The notes below the pieces were generated by a model, which saw only the letters and a list, made by a program, of their open reading frames with translations, did no database searches and was not told the DNA's origin. The position numbers and the translations under genes were made by a program. Positions 24,960 through 31,929 of a DNA stretch of 44,631 nt are shown here, in pieces. The stretch comes from Nitrospirota bacterium (lineage in GTDB: Bacteria > Nitrospirota > Thermodesulfovibrionia > Thermodesulfovibrionales > UBA1546). Location: positions 1 to 44,631 of the forward strand of contig WPIF01000023.1 of the NCBI GenBank assembly GCA_009773185.1, read 5' to 3'. Every line of letters starts with the position of its first letter. Position 1 is the stretch's first letter.

Positions 24960-26903
24960 CTAGAACGTTACATTAAATGTCCTTAGAATCCAGTTCAGTA
25001 TCCCCCCGCCCAAAAAAGCTGCCGGAAAAACTATCGCTATAATAGTTAATGCTGTTTTAATGCCTCTTTCTTTTATTATCATAAAAAAGTTTGCAAGACA
25101 AGGAATAAAAAGCGTTATTGTCACAAGACTTACAACAGACTGAACAGGGGTAAGCATTCCCTTTTCTGCCATTGCAAAAAGGCCTGCTGCGCCGTAATCC
25201 CTTCTTAAAAATCCGAGAATAAAAGACTCTGTTGTTTTTTCAGGTAATCCCAGAAGACTTACTACAACAGGAGAAGCTATGGCCTCAAGAGTATTAAGAA
25301 AATTAAGTTTATGCAATGCAAAGAGTATAAATGTCCCCAGAATGAACAGAGGCACAGCCTCTTTAAGGTACCACTCAATCCGTCCTAATGTCTTTACAAG
25401 AATATTCATCAGGTTTGGTTTTCTTATCGGAGGAATTTCGAGAAAGAATTCTGTTTTCTCGCCTCTTATAACTTTTGATGCGAGATATCCGGAAAACAAA
25501 AGCGTTCCCAGGACGGTTCCTGACCATACAAGGGTTGCCTTAAAGGATAATGCCCCGAGCATCCCAAGTATTACACCGAGCTGTGCAGAGCAAGGCACAG
25601 CAAGGGCAAGCAAAAATGTTATTATCAGCCGTTCTCTTTTTGTTTCAAGTATCCTTGATGTCATAACTGCCATAGTTCCGCACCCAAGGCCCAGTACCAT
25701 CGGCAGCACAGCCTTGCCATTAAGCCCCATGATGTTAAATATTCTATTGCTCATTATCGCAAGGCGCGGCAGATAACCGCTGTCTTCGAGAATAGCAAAG
25801 GCAATAAAGAAAGTGGCAGTAATAGGCAGTATTATGGCTATAGCATAAGTGAGGGCAACAGTAAAAAGGCCATATTCGCCAATAAGCATTTGCTGAATAA
25901 AACCAACAGGGATTATTAATTGAACTACCTTTGTAATCATCGGGTTTACATATCTTCCAAAAATTATTTTTTCAAAAAAATTAACGAGGGTTCCTGCGCC
26001 AAATATGCCTACAAAAGCATAAAGCCCATAAAGCACCAATAGTAACAACGGTATGCCCCACAATGGGTGCATGCTTATCCTCCCAATAAAAGACAATAGC
26101 TTCCCGCCTTCCGCAGGAATTTTCTTAAAGACCTTAGCTGTTATTTCATCTGCAATATCAAGACGCCGCTGGTTGATTAAGAGGCTTATTGGTTCTTTTA
26201 CCTTTGACTGACAGTCATCTCTCAGGATTTCAATTTCTTTTATGGCCTTTGGATTAAGGTTAGTAATTAACCATTCTTTCAGGCTTTCATCGTCCGAAAG
26301 AATCATGACGGACAGCGCCCTTCTTGACACGCTAAACTGGGGCAAAAGGGCTGATATCTTTGCGATGTATTCCTCTATGACCGGGAGATATTTAATTTTA
26401 ATGGTTGGGATAGCCGGGGTCGGGATAGCAGCTTTAATATCTTTCAACCCTTTTCTTTGAGGGGCTATGGTGCTTACTGCCTCAACGCCCATAAGAGTTT
26501 TAAGCTGGTTGATATCTATGATAATTCCCCTGTCCCTTGCCTCATCCTCCATATTTAGAACGAGTATTAAAGGCAACCCCAACTCTGCTATCTGCAGAGT
26601 TATAAGGAGAGACCTCCTTATATTTTTTGTATCAGCAACCTGCACCACAGTAAATGGCCGCTCTTTTAAGAAAATGTCTCTTGTAACCTTTTCATCTTCA
26701 CTCATGGGCACAAGGCTGTTAACACCCGGCGTATCAACAATAAGATATTTTTTACCTTCAAGCAGCATATCACCGTAAGAAATCTCAACGGTTGTGCCCG
26801 GATAATTTGATACAGTTACATATTTGTTTGTAAGCAGCCCGAATATTACGCTCTTGCCGACATTTGGATTCCCGACCAGAATGATTTTATTGGATGTGCC
26901 CAT
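24960..26903 (-). CDS. feoB: Ferrous iron transporter B
   Basis: 647 residues. Cytoplasmic G-domain with G1 GNPNVGKS (11-18), G3 DTPGVNS and G4 NMED, then a helical spacer domain and a polytopic membrane region with the two Gate motifs (e.g. LPMVLGLGCGTMAVMTSRI and VPCSAQLGVILGMLG). FeoB imports Fe(II). No feoA or feoC is next to it. Slightly short relative to E. coli FeoB (773). The promoter and a palindrome typical of Fur boxes are just upstream (26942-26993). fur follows after three bases. Confidence 0.95.
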   Translation of the reverse strand: MGTSNKIILVGNPNVGKSVIFGLLTNKYVTVSNYPGTTVEISYGDMLLEGKKYLIVDTPGVNSLVPMSEDEKVTRDIFLKERPFTVVQVADTKNIRRSLLITLQIAELGLPLILVLNMEDEARDRGIIIDINQLKTLMGVEAVSTIAPQRKGLKDIKAAIPTPAIPTIKIKYLPVIEEYIAKISALLPQFSVSRRALSVMILSDDESLKEWLITNLNPKAIKEIEILRDDCQSKVKEPISLLINQRRLDIADEITAKVFKKIPAEGGKLLSFIGRISMHPLWGIPLLLLVLYGLYAFVGIFGAGTLVNFFEKIIFGRYVNPMITKVVQLIIPVGFIQQMLIGEYGLFTVALTYAIAIILPITATFFIAFAILEDSGYLPRLAIMSNRIFNIMGLNGKAVLPMVLGLGCGTMAVMTSRILETKRERLIITFLLALAVPCSAQLGVILGMLGALSFKATLVWSGTVLGTLLFSGYLASKVIRGEKTEFFLEIPPIRKPNLMNILVKTLGRIEWYLKEAVPLFILGTFILFALHKLNFLNTLEAIASPVVVSLLGLPEKTTESFILGFLRRDYGAAGLFAMAEKGMLTPVQSVVSLVTITLFIPCLANFFMIIKERGIKTALTIIAIVFPAAFLGGGILNWILRTFNVTF

Positions 26904-26941
26904 GTTTTCTTAATTCAGTCCTTTGCCGTGGAAATTTTCTA

Positions 26942-26993
26942 TTGCAACTGATTCTCAATTACAATTATACATGAAGCAGAATAGATTTGTCAA
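26942..26993 (-). promoter_or_regulatory. feoB-fur promoter with overlapping Fur-box-like palindrome
   Basis: Minus strand: TTGACA (26993-26988), 18-base spacer, TATAAT (26969-26964). Directly downstream, 26942-26964, is a 23-bp palindrome with arms TTGCAACTGA and TCAATTACAA (8 of 10 pairs), containing the GAGAAT half-element seen in many Fur boxes. It overlaps the transcription start, the normal position of a repressor site. Confidence 0.68.
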
Positions 26994-27088
26994 AAAAAGA
27001 GCTTCCCGGATTGCCGGCACATATTTATAGTATAATAATAACTGCCCGTTGAATAACTCAGTGGACTATTTATCTAAAGGAGCTACGC

Positions 27089-27775
27089 TTGAGAAAGATA
27101 CTTATTGTTGATGACCTGAAACCTTTTGTAGAGGAGGAAAAAAATATTTTAAGCAGATCTGATGTTCATATATTTACAGCAACATCCGGATCAGAGGCCC
27201 TCTCTATTCATAGGAATGTTAAAGTAGACTTAATGGTAGTTGACCTTGATATGCCGTCCATGACCGGAGATGAACTTTGCTCCTTAGTCCGCAAAGACCC
27301 TGACTTGAAGTTTGTTTCAATTCTCATGGTAACAAGGCCGAGAGAAACTGACATTGCAAGATGTAAAAAATGCGGCTCGAATGATTATATTACAAAACCC
27401 ATTAAACCAAAGATTCTTCTTGAGAAGGCAACTGCCCTGCTCGGGGTTGCAATCCGAAAGGCTTACAGGGTATTTGTAAATGTAAGCGTCAAAGGGGAAA
27501 AAGAACACGCAAAGTTTGCTGCCACTTCAGTAAATATAAGTACGGCAGGTCTTCTTGTAGAGACGAAGAAAGCGCTTAATATAGGAGATATTGTAGATTG
27601 CTCTTTCTTCCTGCCTGGAACGTCTGCTATTTCCGTTAGAGGGGAGATTGTAAGGACGATTAAAAAGCCGACAGAAGATGCCTGCCAATACGGAATAAAA
27701 TTCATAACTATCCATGATGTTTCAATTCAGTTAATCGAAGATTTTGTAAAAAGCTATTCTTCTTTGGGGCAGTGA
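27089..27775 (+). CDS. Response regulator with receiver and PilZ domains
   Basis: 228 residues. Residues 1-120 are a receiver (ILIVDDLKP, phosphoacceptor in LMVVDLDMPSM, lysine in ITKPIKP). Residues ~125-225 are a PilZ domain (YRVFVNVSVKG, then TSVNISTAGLLVET and GIKFITI), the c-di-GMP-binding or degenerate fold used in motility and envelope control. The canonical RxxxR-D/NxSxxG signature is only partly kept (R127 area, then NISTAG). TTG start supported by AAAGGAG seven bases upstream; a TATAAT box is at 27031-27036. Alone in its transcript; a parS site follows ten bases after the stop. Confidence 0.85.
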   Translation: MRKILIVDDLKPFVEEEKNILSRSDVHIFTATSGSEALSIHRNVKVDLMVVDLDMPSMTGDELCSLVRKDPDLKFVSILMVTRPRETDIARCKKCGSNDYITKPIKPKILLEKATALLGVAIRKAYRVFVNVSVKGEKEHAKFAATSVNISTAGLLVETKKALNIGDIVDCSFFLPGTSAISVRGEIVRTIKKPTEDACQYGIKFITIHDVSIQLIEDFVKSYSSLGQ

Positions 27776-27784
27776 ACTGTAAAT

Positions 27785-27800
27785 TGTTCCACGTGGAACA
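27785..27800. promoter_or_regulatory. parS: parS site 1
   Basis: Perfect 16-bp palindrome TGTTCCACGTGGAACA, matching the bacterial ParB/Spo0J-binding consensus TGTTNCACGTGNAACA. It is in the spacer between the receiver-PilZ gene and slp. An identical copy is 619 bp away. Confidence 0.85.
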
Positions 27801-27866
27801 ATTTATATCATTTGCCTTGCTCTGGCAGTTCGGGTATAAAATGGCTGACATCAATCTTTGTTATTT

Positions 27867-27896
27867 ATGGCATAGCGGCCCAATAAGCGATATAAT
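27867..27896 (+). promoter_or_regulatory. slp promoter, leaderless geometry
   Basis: ATGGCA (27867-27872), 18-base spacer, TATAAT (27891-27896), then six bases to the ATG at 27903. A second possible promoter, TTGCCT, 17, TATAAA, lies at 27812-27840. Confidence 0.5.
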
Positions 27897-27902
27897 TAAT
27901 GC

Positions 27903-28394
27903 ATGACAAACAACATTTTGATAGCAATAAGTATAATTTGTTTTTTGGGCTGTGGCCATGTGGCCCCAAAAGAGTTAAGGCAAACGGTGGATAAGGACCT
28001 TACAACCGCTGCTTTATTTAAAGACACTGATGCGCACAAGGGAAAGATTGTCATGCTTGGAGGAATAATTGCAAGCTCAAAAAATACTGACGAAGGCACT
28101 TATCTTGAAGTGGTAGAGAAGGAATTGGATTACCGTGGTGAGCCAAAGGATACAGACATATCCCATGGAAGATTTCTTATTCTTTATGACGGCTACCTTG
28201 ACACGGTTATATATGCCAGGGGCAGAGAGGTTTCAGTTGTCGGTGAGATTCTCGGCAAAAAAATTCGTCAGCTTGGGGAGACACAATATCCATATCCTTT
28301 AATAAAAAGCAAAAAGCTTTATTTGTTTGAAAAACAGCGCAAGCAGCGCAATATACCCGTGAGGTTCGGGATAGGGATATTACACACCTTTTGA
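27903..28394 (+). CDS. slp: Slp-family outer-membrane lipoprotein
   Basis: 163 residues. Lipobox at IICFLGC (Cys17), then an Slp-like body: KDLTTAALFKDTDAHKGKIVMLGGIIASS, EVVEKELDYRGEPKDTD, GRFLILYDGYLD and VSVVGEILGKK. Slp (starvation lipoprotein) in E. coli is an outer-membrane lipoprotein induced in carbon starvation and stationary phase; precise function is unknown. No Shine-Dalgarno; the -10 box is six bases from the ATG. The gene is bracketed by two parS sites. Confidence 0.85.
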   Translation: MTNNILIAISIICFLGCGHVAPKELRQTVDKDLTTAALFKDTDAHKGKIVMLGGIIASSKNTDEGTYLEVVEKELDYRGEPKDTDISHGRFLILYDGYLDTVIYARGREVSVVGEILGKKIRQLGETQYPYPLIKSKKLYLFEKQRKQRNIPVRFGIGILHTF

Positions 28395-28403
28395 TCTTCA
28401 AAA

Positions 28404-28419
28404 TGTTCCACGTGGAACA
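28404..28419. promoter_or_regulatory. parS: parS site 2
   Basis: Second perfect copy of TGTTCCACGTGGAACA, ten bases after the slp stop. Together with site 1 it brackets slp. The rest of 28420-28591 has no recognised feature. Confidence 0.85.
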
Positions 28420-28591
28420 TTTCAGCTTATCCAATAGTTTTCTCGCCGTATAACACGTCGAGCGGGCTGGTTTGGAATTTTGTTGTGTACGAAAACCCAT
28501 AAAAAACCTCCCACACTTTTGACCTGTAATATCATAAATTATAAAGTCTCACATTAGCCTGCCTCATTGATATTTAACAAGAATTTTGATA

Positions 28592-28620
28592 TTGCAGTAT
28601 TCAATTCAAAATGCTATCAT
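28592..28620 (+). promoter_or_regulatory. Promoter upstream of the GIY-YIG cassette
   Basis: TTGCAG (28592-28597), 17-base spacer, TATCAT (28615-28620). A short hairpin, ATCTGCC/GGTAGAT, follows at about 28638-28656. It lies outside the cassette boundary at 28661/28662 and would transcribe into it. Confidence 0.5.
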
Positions 28621-28661
28621 GACGCAAATAGTTTGAATCTGCCTTCGAGGTAGATTATATG

Positions 28662-29487
28662 TTAGCACAATAAAGGAACAACCAAATGAATAAACAAGAA
28701 ATTATTTCAGAAATAAAGCGTATTGCAAAAGAATGTAACGGCAAGGCACCTGGTTTTCAGCGTTTTGCTTCTGAGACGGGAGTTCGCAAATCAGAATGGT
28801 ATCCAAATCTATGGTTACGCTGGAGCGATGCCATCATTGAGGCAGGGTGTCGGCCGAATGATTTTAGTGTTGCCTACGATGTTGCATTTCTAATTGGTAA
28901 ATATATTGAACTCATTCGCGAGCTCGATCATTTTCCAATTGAAGGTGAACTCGCAATCAAGAACAAAACTGACAAGAAATTTCCGAGTCGCAGTGCATTT
29001 TCTCAGCTTGGTTCAAAGCAGGAGAGAGTTCAGAAGGTGATCGAATATTGCAAAGAGAAAAGCGAGTTTAATGACATTATTTCGCACTGCAAAGCAGCTG
29101 CAAGATCTACAAGCAATAAATCCGATTCAACCAATTCGAATTCTATCAAGGCTGGTTATGTTTACATTATAAAGCATGGCACACGAAATGAATATAAAAT
29201 TGGTAGGACAAACAATCCTATTCGTCGTGAAGGAGAAGTTCGTTTAGAACTCCCTGAAAAAGTAAAGCCCATTCACTACATAAAAACGGATGATCCTGCT
29301 GGAATTGAAAATTACTGGCATTTACGATTTGCCTGCAAACGAAAAGAAGGCGAGTGGTTTTCACTGACAGCGGAAGATGTCCGTGCATTCAAAAGATGGC
29401 GAAGAATTTATTGATAATAAATATAAATCGAAGCTAACAAATCAATACAGCTGACCCTCGCTCCGCTCGGGCAGCTGATTTCGGATG
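28662..29487 (+). mobile_element. Integron-type gene cassette (826 bp) carrying a GIY-YIG gene
   Basis: Left boundary G|TTAGCAC at 28661/28662; right boundary G|TTAACC at 29487/29488, within an attC-like hairpin. The inner core of that hairpin (GCTAAC, 29433-29438) is the exact complement of GTTAGC formed at the left boundary, as expected when a circular cassette is inserted between G and TT. It contains a single gene in the same orientation as its attC. No integrase is in the window. Confidence 0.7.
28686..29414 (+). CDS. GIY-YIG (T5orf172/MUG113-like) protein with HEAR-like N-terminus
   Basis: 242 residues. The N-terminal ~60 residues (IISEIKRIAKECNGKAPGFQRF, then YPNLWLRWSDAIIEAGC) resemble the homing-endonuclease-associated repeat. 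The C-terminal ~90 residues are a GIY-YIG fold of the T5orf172 type: AGYVYIIKHG, YKIGRTNNPIRREGEV, IENYWHLRFACKRKEGEWFSL. Such proteins are predicted nucleases in phage and accessory DNA. AAAGGAA precedes the ATG. Codon use (CGT, CGC, TTT-rich, few AGG) looks unlike the surrounding host genes. It is the only gene of the cassette. Confidence 0.8.
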   Translation: MNKQEIISEIKRIAKECNGKAPGFQRFASETGVRKSEWYPNLWLRWSDAIIEAGCRPNDFSVAYDVAFLIGKYIELIRELDHFPIEGELAIKNKTDKKFPSRSAFSQLGSKQERVQKVIEYCKEKSEFNDIISHCKAAARSTSNKSDSTNSNSIKAGYVYIIKHGTRNEYKIGRTNNPIRREGEVRLELPEKVKPIHYIKTDDPAGIENYWHLRFACKRKEGEWFSLTAEDVRAFKRWRRIY

Positions 29488-29493
29488 TTAACC
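29432..29493 (+). repeat. attC: attC-like recombination site
   Basis: Outer cores AGCTAAC (29432-29438) and GTTAACC (29487-29493). Inner arms CAGCTG-A-CCC (29448-29457) and GGG-CAGCTG (29469-29477), leaving A29454 extrahelical as in real attC hairpins. AAATC and GATTT extend the fold. Predicted cleavage is after G29487. It starts 17 bases after the GIY-YIG stop. Confidence 0.72.
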
Positions 29494-29515
29494 GCAATGC
29501 CCGGGAAAAATATAT

Positions 29516-30124
29516 ATGGAACAACCAAGTAGAACGCCTAACATAGGACAATCCACAAATAAACAGCTCTGGAATATGAAGACCATTGCATTAGTTTCAT
29601 CTGCTGTTGTAATCGTGATTTCTCTCACGGTATTTTTTGTTAGCAAGAGGTCAATCTATGAGGAACTTGAAACTATGGCTTCGATTATTGCCCTTATTCT
29701 TTTTGTTTTTCTTTCCTATGGCCTTTACAAGGGCGCAACCATAATTGGAAAGCCCTTATTTCCTGAACTTAAATTCGTTGACCTGTCCCTTGCCGATGCT
29801 CCGACAATAGATGTCCCGGATATTGATATAGGGGACGGCATAGGAGGAATAATCGTATCTATTATCCTGTGGATTGTTTTAACAGTTGTTATTTTCTTGC
29901 TGCTGGCGTTTGTTTTCACCACGTTGTGGTCAGTCTTACTCTTACTTGTTTTTGCACTTTACTGGATATTCTATCGCGCTCTGAAAATCGTTTTTTTAAA
30001 AGCTCGGTTATGCAAAGGTAATTTGGGGTTGAGTATAAAGTATTCTTTAATGTACACGGTTCTTTATACAGGATGGTTTTTCGGCTTGATATGGCTGAGC
30101 AATTATTACTTAAACAAAGGATAA
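29516..30124 (+). CDS. Membrane protein of unknown function
   Basis: 202 residues, unrecognised. Two N-terminal membrane helices (ALVSSAVVIVISLTVFFV and ASIIALILFVFLSYGLY), a middle loop with the acidic stretch LADAPTIDVPDIDIGDGIGG, then two or three more helices (VSIILWIVLTVVIFLLLAF, LWSVLLLLVFALYWIFY, and YTVLYTGWFFGLIWLSNYY). No catalytic motif. It begins 22 bases after the attC core of the preceding cassette, so it could itself be cassette-borne, but its own attC is not convincing (a weak GCGGC/GCCGC pair occurs at 30134-30179). No Shine-Dalgarno. Confidence 0.6.
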   Translation: MEQPSRTPNIGQSTNKQLWNMKTIALVSSAVVIVISLTVFFVSKRSIYEELETMASIIALILFVFLSYGLYKGATIIGKPLFPELKFVDLSLADAPTIDVPDIDIGDGIGGIIVSIILWIVLTVVIFLLLAFVFTTLWSVLLLLVFALYWIFYRALKIVFLKARLCKGNLGLSIKYSLMYTVLYTGWFFGLIWLSNYYLNKG

Positions 30125-30279
30125 CTCGCACTGCGGCTAAAAGTAGCGTAAAAGTATATAAACCGAAAGAATGCCGCATACTATAAACAACTATGAATTC
30201 ACCCAACGGTTGATTTTATTTAGCCTCCTGTGTTATAAATATTGACTCCTTGCTCTCTCTTTTTAGGGTAGGGCTAAAA

Positions 30280-30297
30280 ATCCCGACGTGTCGGGAT
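30280..30297. promoter_or_regulatory. Perfect inverted repeat in the rpsF leader
   Basis: ATCCCGAC, two bases, GTCGGGAT: 8-bp perfect arms, 20 bases before the rpsF Shine-Dalgarno and start. A weak promoter (TTGACT at 30242, TAGGGT at 30264) lies before it. It could be an operator or an RNA hairpin for S6/S18 feedback. It does not match the known S6:S18 leader motif clearly. Confidence 0.4.
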
Positions 30298-30319
30298 AAA
30301 TCCATAAGGAGGTGTTCGA

Positions 30320-30694
30320 ATGGACATCTATGAAAATATTATTATCATTAATGCATCGCTCTCTGACGAAGAGATCGAAGCTGCCTCAGGAAAAATAAAA
30401 GACCTCATAACAAGTTCCGGCGGTGAAATACTCAAGGTTGATGTATGGGGCAGAAGAAAGCTTGCCTACGAGATTGAGAAGCAAAACAAAGGATTTTATC
30501 TCCTTCTTTTCTTTAAATCCCCCTCATCAGCAATAAGAAAGCTCGAGGATTACTACAAAGTCTTTGATCCTGTAGTGAAATATATGGTTTTAAAGTTACC
30601 GAAAAAACAGAGCGAAGCCGTATTACAGTCAATTTCTGCCGGGGCAGGCGCACCTGTTTCTGCAGAAAAAGCAGAGCCAAAAAGCGAGGCCTAA
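30320..30694 (+). CDS. rpsF: 30S ribosomal protein S6
   Basis: 124 residues. Family signature: MDIYENIIIINASLSDEEIEA and VWGRRKLAYEIEKQNKGFYLLLFF. The last ~25 residues are an Ala/Lys/Glu tail. AAGGAGG precedes the ATG. It is followed directly by ssb (stop TAA adjacent to ATG) and rpsR, the common bacterial order. S6 binds S18 in the central domain of the 30S subunit. Confidence 0.95.
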   Translation: MDIYENIIIINASLSDEEIEAASGKIKDLITSSGGEILKVDVWGRRKLAYEIEKQNKGFYLLLFFKSPSSAIRKLEDYYKVFDPVVKYMVLKLPKKQSEAVLQSISAGAGAPVSAEKAEPKSEA

Positions 30695-31105
30695 ATGTAT
30701 AACAAAGTAATATTGGTAGGAAATTTAACGAAAGACCCTGAACTTAGATATACGCCCCAGGGGACGGCAGTTGCCTCATTCAGAATAGCCGTAAACTCAA
30801 AGATAAAGCATCAAGGCGAATTCAAAGACGAAACGCTTTTCATCAGTATCGTTGTTTTTGGCAAACAGGCTGAAAATGTAGGCCAGTATCTTAGCAAGGG
30901 GAAATCTGTGCTTGTTGAAGGAAGACTGCAGGAGAGGAGATGGGAGTCTGAAGGGCAGCAGAGGAGCAAATTCGAGGTTGTTGCCAATTCAGTTAGATTC
31001 CTGTCAAAGAGGTCTTCGGCGCAGAGTGAGGGAGGAGCAGAAGATTCTAACGCAGGGGATGATGCTGTTCCGCCCGAAGAAACAACGGATTCAGAGCCAT
31101 TTTAA
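30695..31105 (+). CDS. ssb: Single-stranded DNA-binding protein
   Basis: 136 residues. OB-fold signature YNKVILVGNLTKDPELRYTPQGTAVASFRIAV and the later GKSVLVEGRLQERRWES; the acidic C-terminal tip ends DSEPF, the docking motif for replication and repair partners. Slightly shorter than E. coli SSB because the linker is short. It lies between the two ribosomal-protein genes with no spacer at its start. Confidence 0.95.
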   Translation: MYNKVILVGNLTKDPELRYTPQGTAVASFRIAVNSKIKHQGEFKDETLFISIVVFGKQAENVGQYLSKGKSVLVEGRLQERRWESEGQQRSKFEVVANSVRFLSKRSSAQSEGGAEDSNAGDDAVPPEETTDSEPF

Positions 31106-31138
31106 CAACTGACACTTAAAATAAGAAAGGAGAATATA

Positions 31139-31363
31139 TTGCAGCCGCGAAGAGTTCAAAGGAAAAAATTTTGTAGATTCTGTGCAGAAAAAGTAAAATT
31201 TTTGGATTATAAAGACACAAAAACATTGAGACACTATCTGACAGACAAGGGAAAGATCCTTCCAAGACGGATGACGGGAGCATGTGCAAAGCATCAAAGA
31301 GATCTGAACGAAGCGATAAAAAGGGCAAGGAACATAGCTCTCCTTTCTTTCATAGAAAAATAA
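31139..31363 (+). CDS. rpsR: 30S ribosomal protein S18
   Basis: 74 residues. RRKFCRFC-like start ([11 protein letters not shown]), IDYKD-like FLDYKD, then [25 protein letters not shown]. The CxxC with a later Cys/His indicates the zinc-binding form. TTG start supported by AAAGGAG five bases upstream. rplI, which usually follows, is absent; two DUF507 genes take its place. Confidence 0.94.
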   Translation: MQPRRVQRKKFCRFCAEKVKFLDYKDTKTLRHYLTDKGKILPRRMTGACAKHQRDLNEAIKRARNIALLSFIEK

Positions 31364-31366
31364 GCC

Positions 31367-31648
31367 ATGAGAATCCCCAAAACGTGGGTGACGCTGTTAA
31401 CCAGAAAGGTTATCGACGGCATTGTCGCCAAGGATATTATTGAGCCTCGCGTTCCAATAGATAAGCTGTTGGCAGGCGCTGAAGAGATTATACTAGAAGA
31501 GCTCATGGTAGAAGACAGGCTTAATGATGAGGTAAGAGAGATACTGAAAAAGCATAGCCCTGAGATTGAGCACGGCAGGCTCGACTACAGAAGGCTTTTT
31601 GAACTTACAAAACAGAAACTTGTGAAGGAAAGAAACCTGATATTATGA
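31367..31648 (+). CDS. DUF507 family protein, first copy
   Basis: 93 residues, all-helical and highly charged. The layout WVTLLTRKVIDGIVAKDII, then ILEELMVEDRLNDEVREILKKHSPEIEHGRLDYRRLFELTKQKLVKERNLIL matches DUF507, a small family found mainly in anaerobic and deep-branching bacteria. Function unknown. It starts three bases after the rpsR stop and overlaps the second DUF507 gene by ATGA, so it is translated in the ribosomal operon. Confidence 0.8.
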   Translation: MRIPKTWVTLLTRKVIDGIVAKDIIEPRVPIDKLLAGAEEIILEELMVEDRLNDEVREILKKHSPEIEHGRLDYRRLFELTKQKLVKERNLIL

Positions 31649-31929
31649 TGCTCTCTGAAGAGAAGGTATCCCATCTTACGCATATACTCCTTAAAGGGCT
31701 TATGGACAGAGATTTGATAGCACTCAATGAAGAGGAAGGGACGGTAAGACGCGAGATAAAACGCATAATCTCGAATGAACTTAAAGTAGGCGCTGACATT
31801 GATGAAGCCGTGCGGAAGAAACTCCAGTCCTTTTCTAAAAAACTGGTTGAGGGGAGTCCTGAGTGGGAAATTTTATACAAGAAGTTTTTCAGGGAAGAGG
31901 AGATAAAAAAGGGCAGGGCTTCCGGATAA
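31645..31929 (+). CDS. DUF507 family protein, second copy
   Basis: 94 residues, a diverged tandem paralogue of the preceding gene (VSHLTHILLKGLMDRDLI, then EIKRIISNELKVGADIDEAVRKKLQS). The pair may form a heterodimer. It starts at ATG 31645 or the adjacent ATG 31648, within the stop of the first copy. Its 3' end overlaps the start of the GGDEF gene by 67 bases in another frame. Function unknown. Confidence 0.8.
   Translation: MMLSEEKVSHLTHILLKGLMDRDLIALNEEEGTVRREIKRIISNELKVGADIDEAVRKKLQSFSKKLVEGSPEWEILYKKFFREEEIKKGRASG

Noticed and set aside
28571-28661. attC or attI immediately upstream of the GIY-YIG cassette
   Set aside because: A small hairpin (ATCTGCC/GGTAGAT) and an ATTTAAC word are present, but spacing and arm pairing do not make a complete attC, and no attI features or intI were found.
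27780-28680. Replication origin (oriC) next to the parS sites
   Set aside because: Only one near-match to a DnaA box was noticed (inside slp), no dnaA gene and no cluster of boxes or AT-rich unwinding element.
29516-30206. Membrane protein gene as a second plus-strand cassette
   Set aside because: It starts right after an attC core, but its own downstream region has only a weak GCGGC/GCCGC pair and no core complementary to GTTAACC, so a cassette cannot be claimed.
30264-30319. S6:S18-binding leader or riboswitch upstream of rpsF
   Set aside because: The inverted repeat ATCCCGAC/GTCGGGAT is real but has a two-base loop and lacks the conserved bulge of the known S6:S18 motif, so only a generic inverted repeat is recorded.
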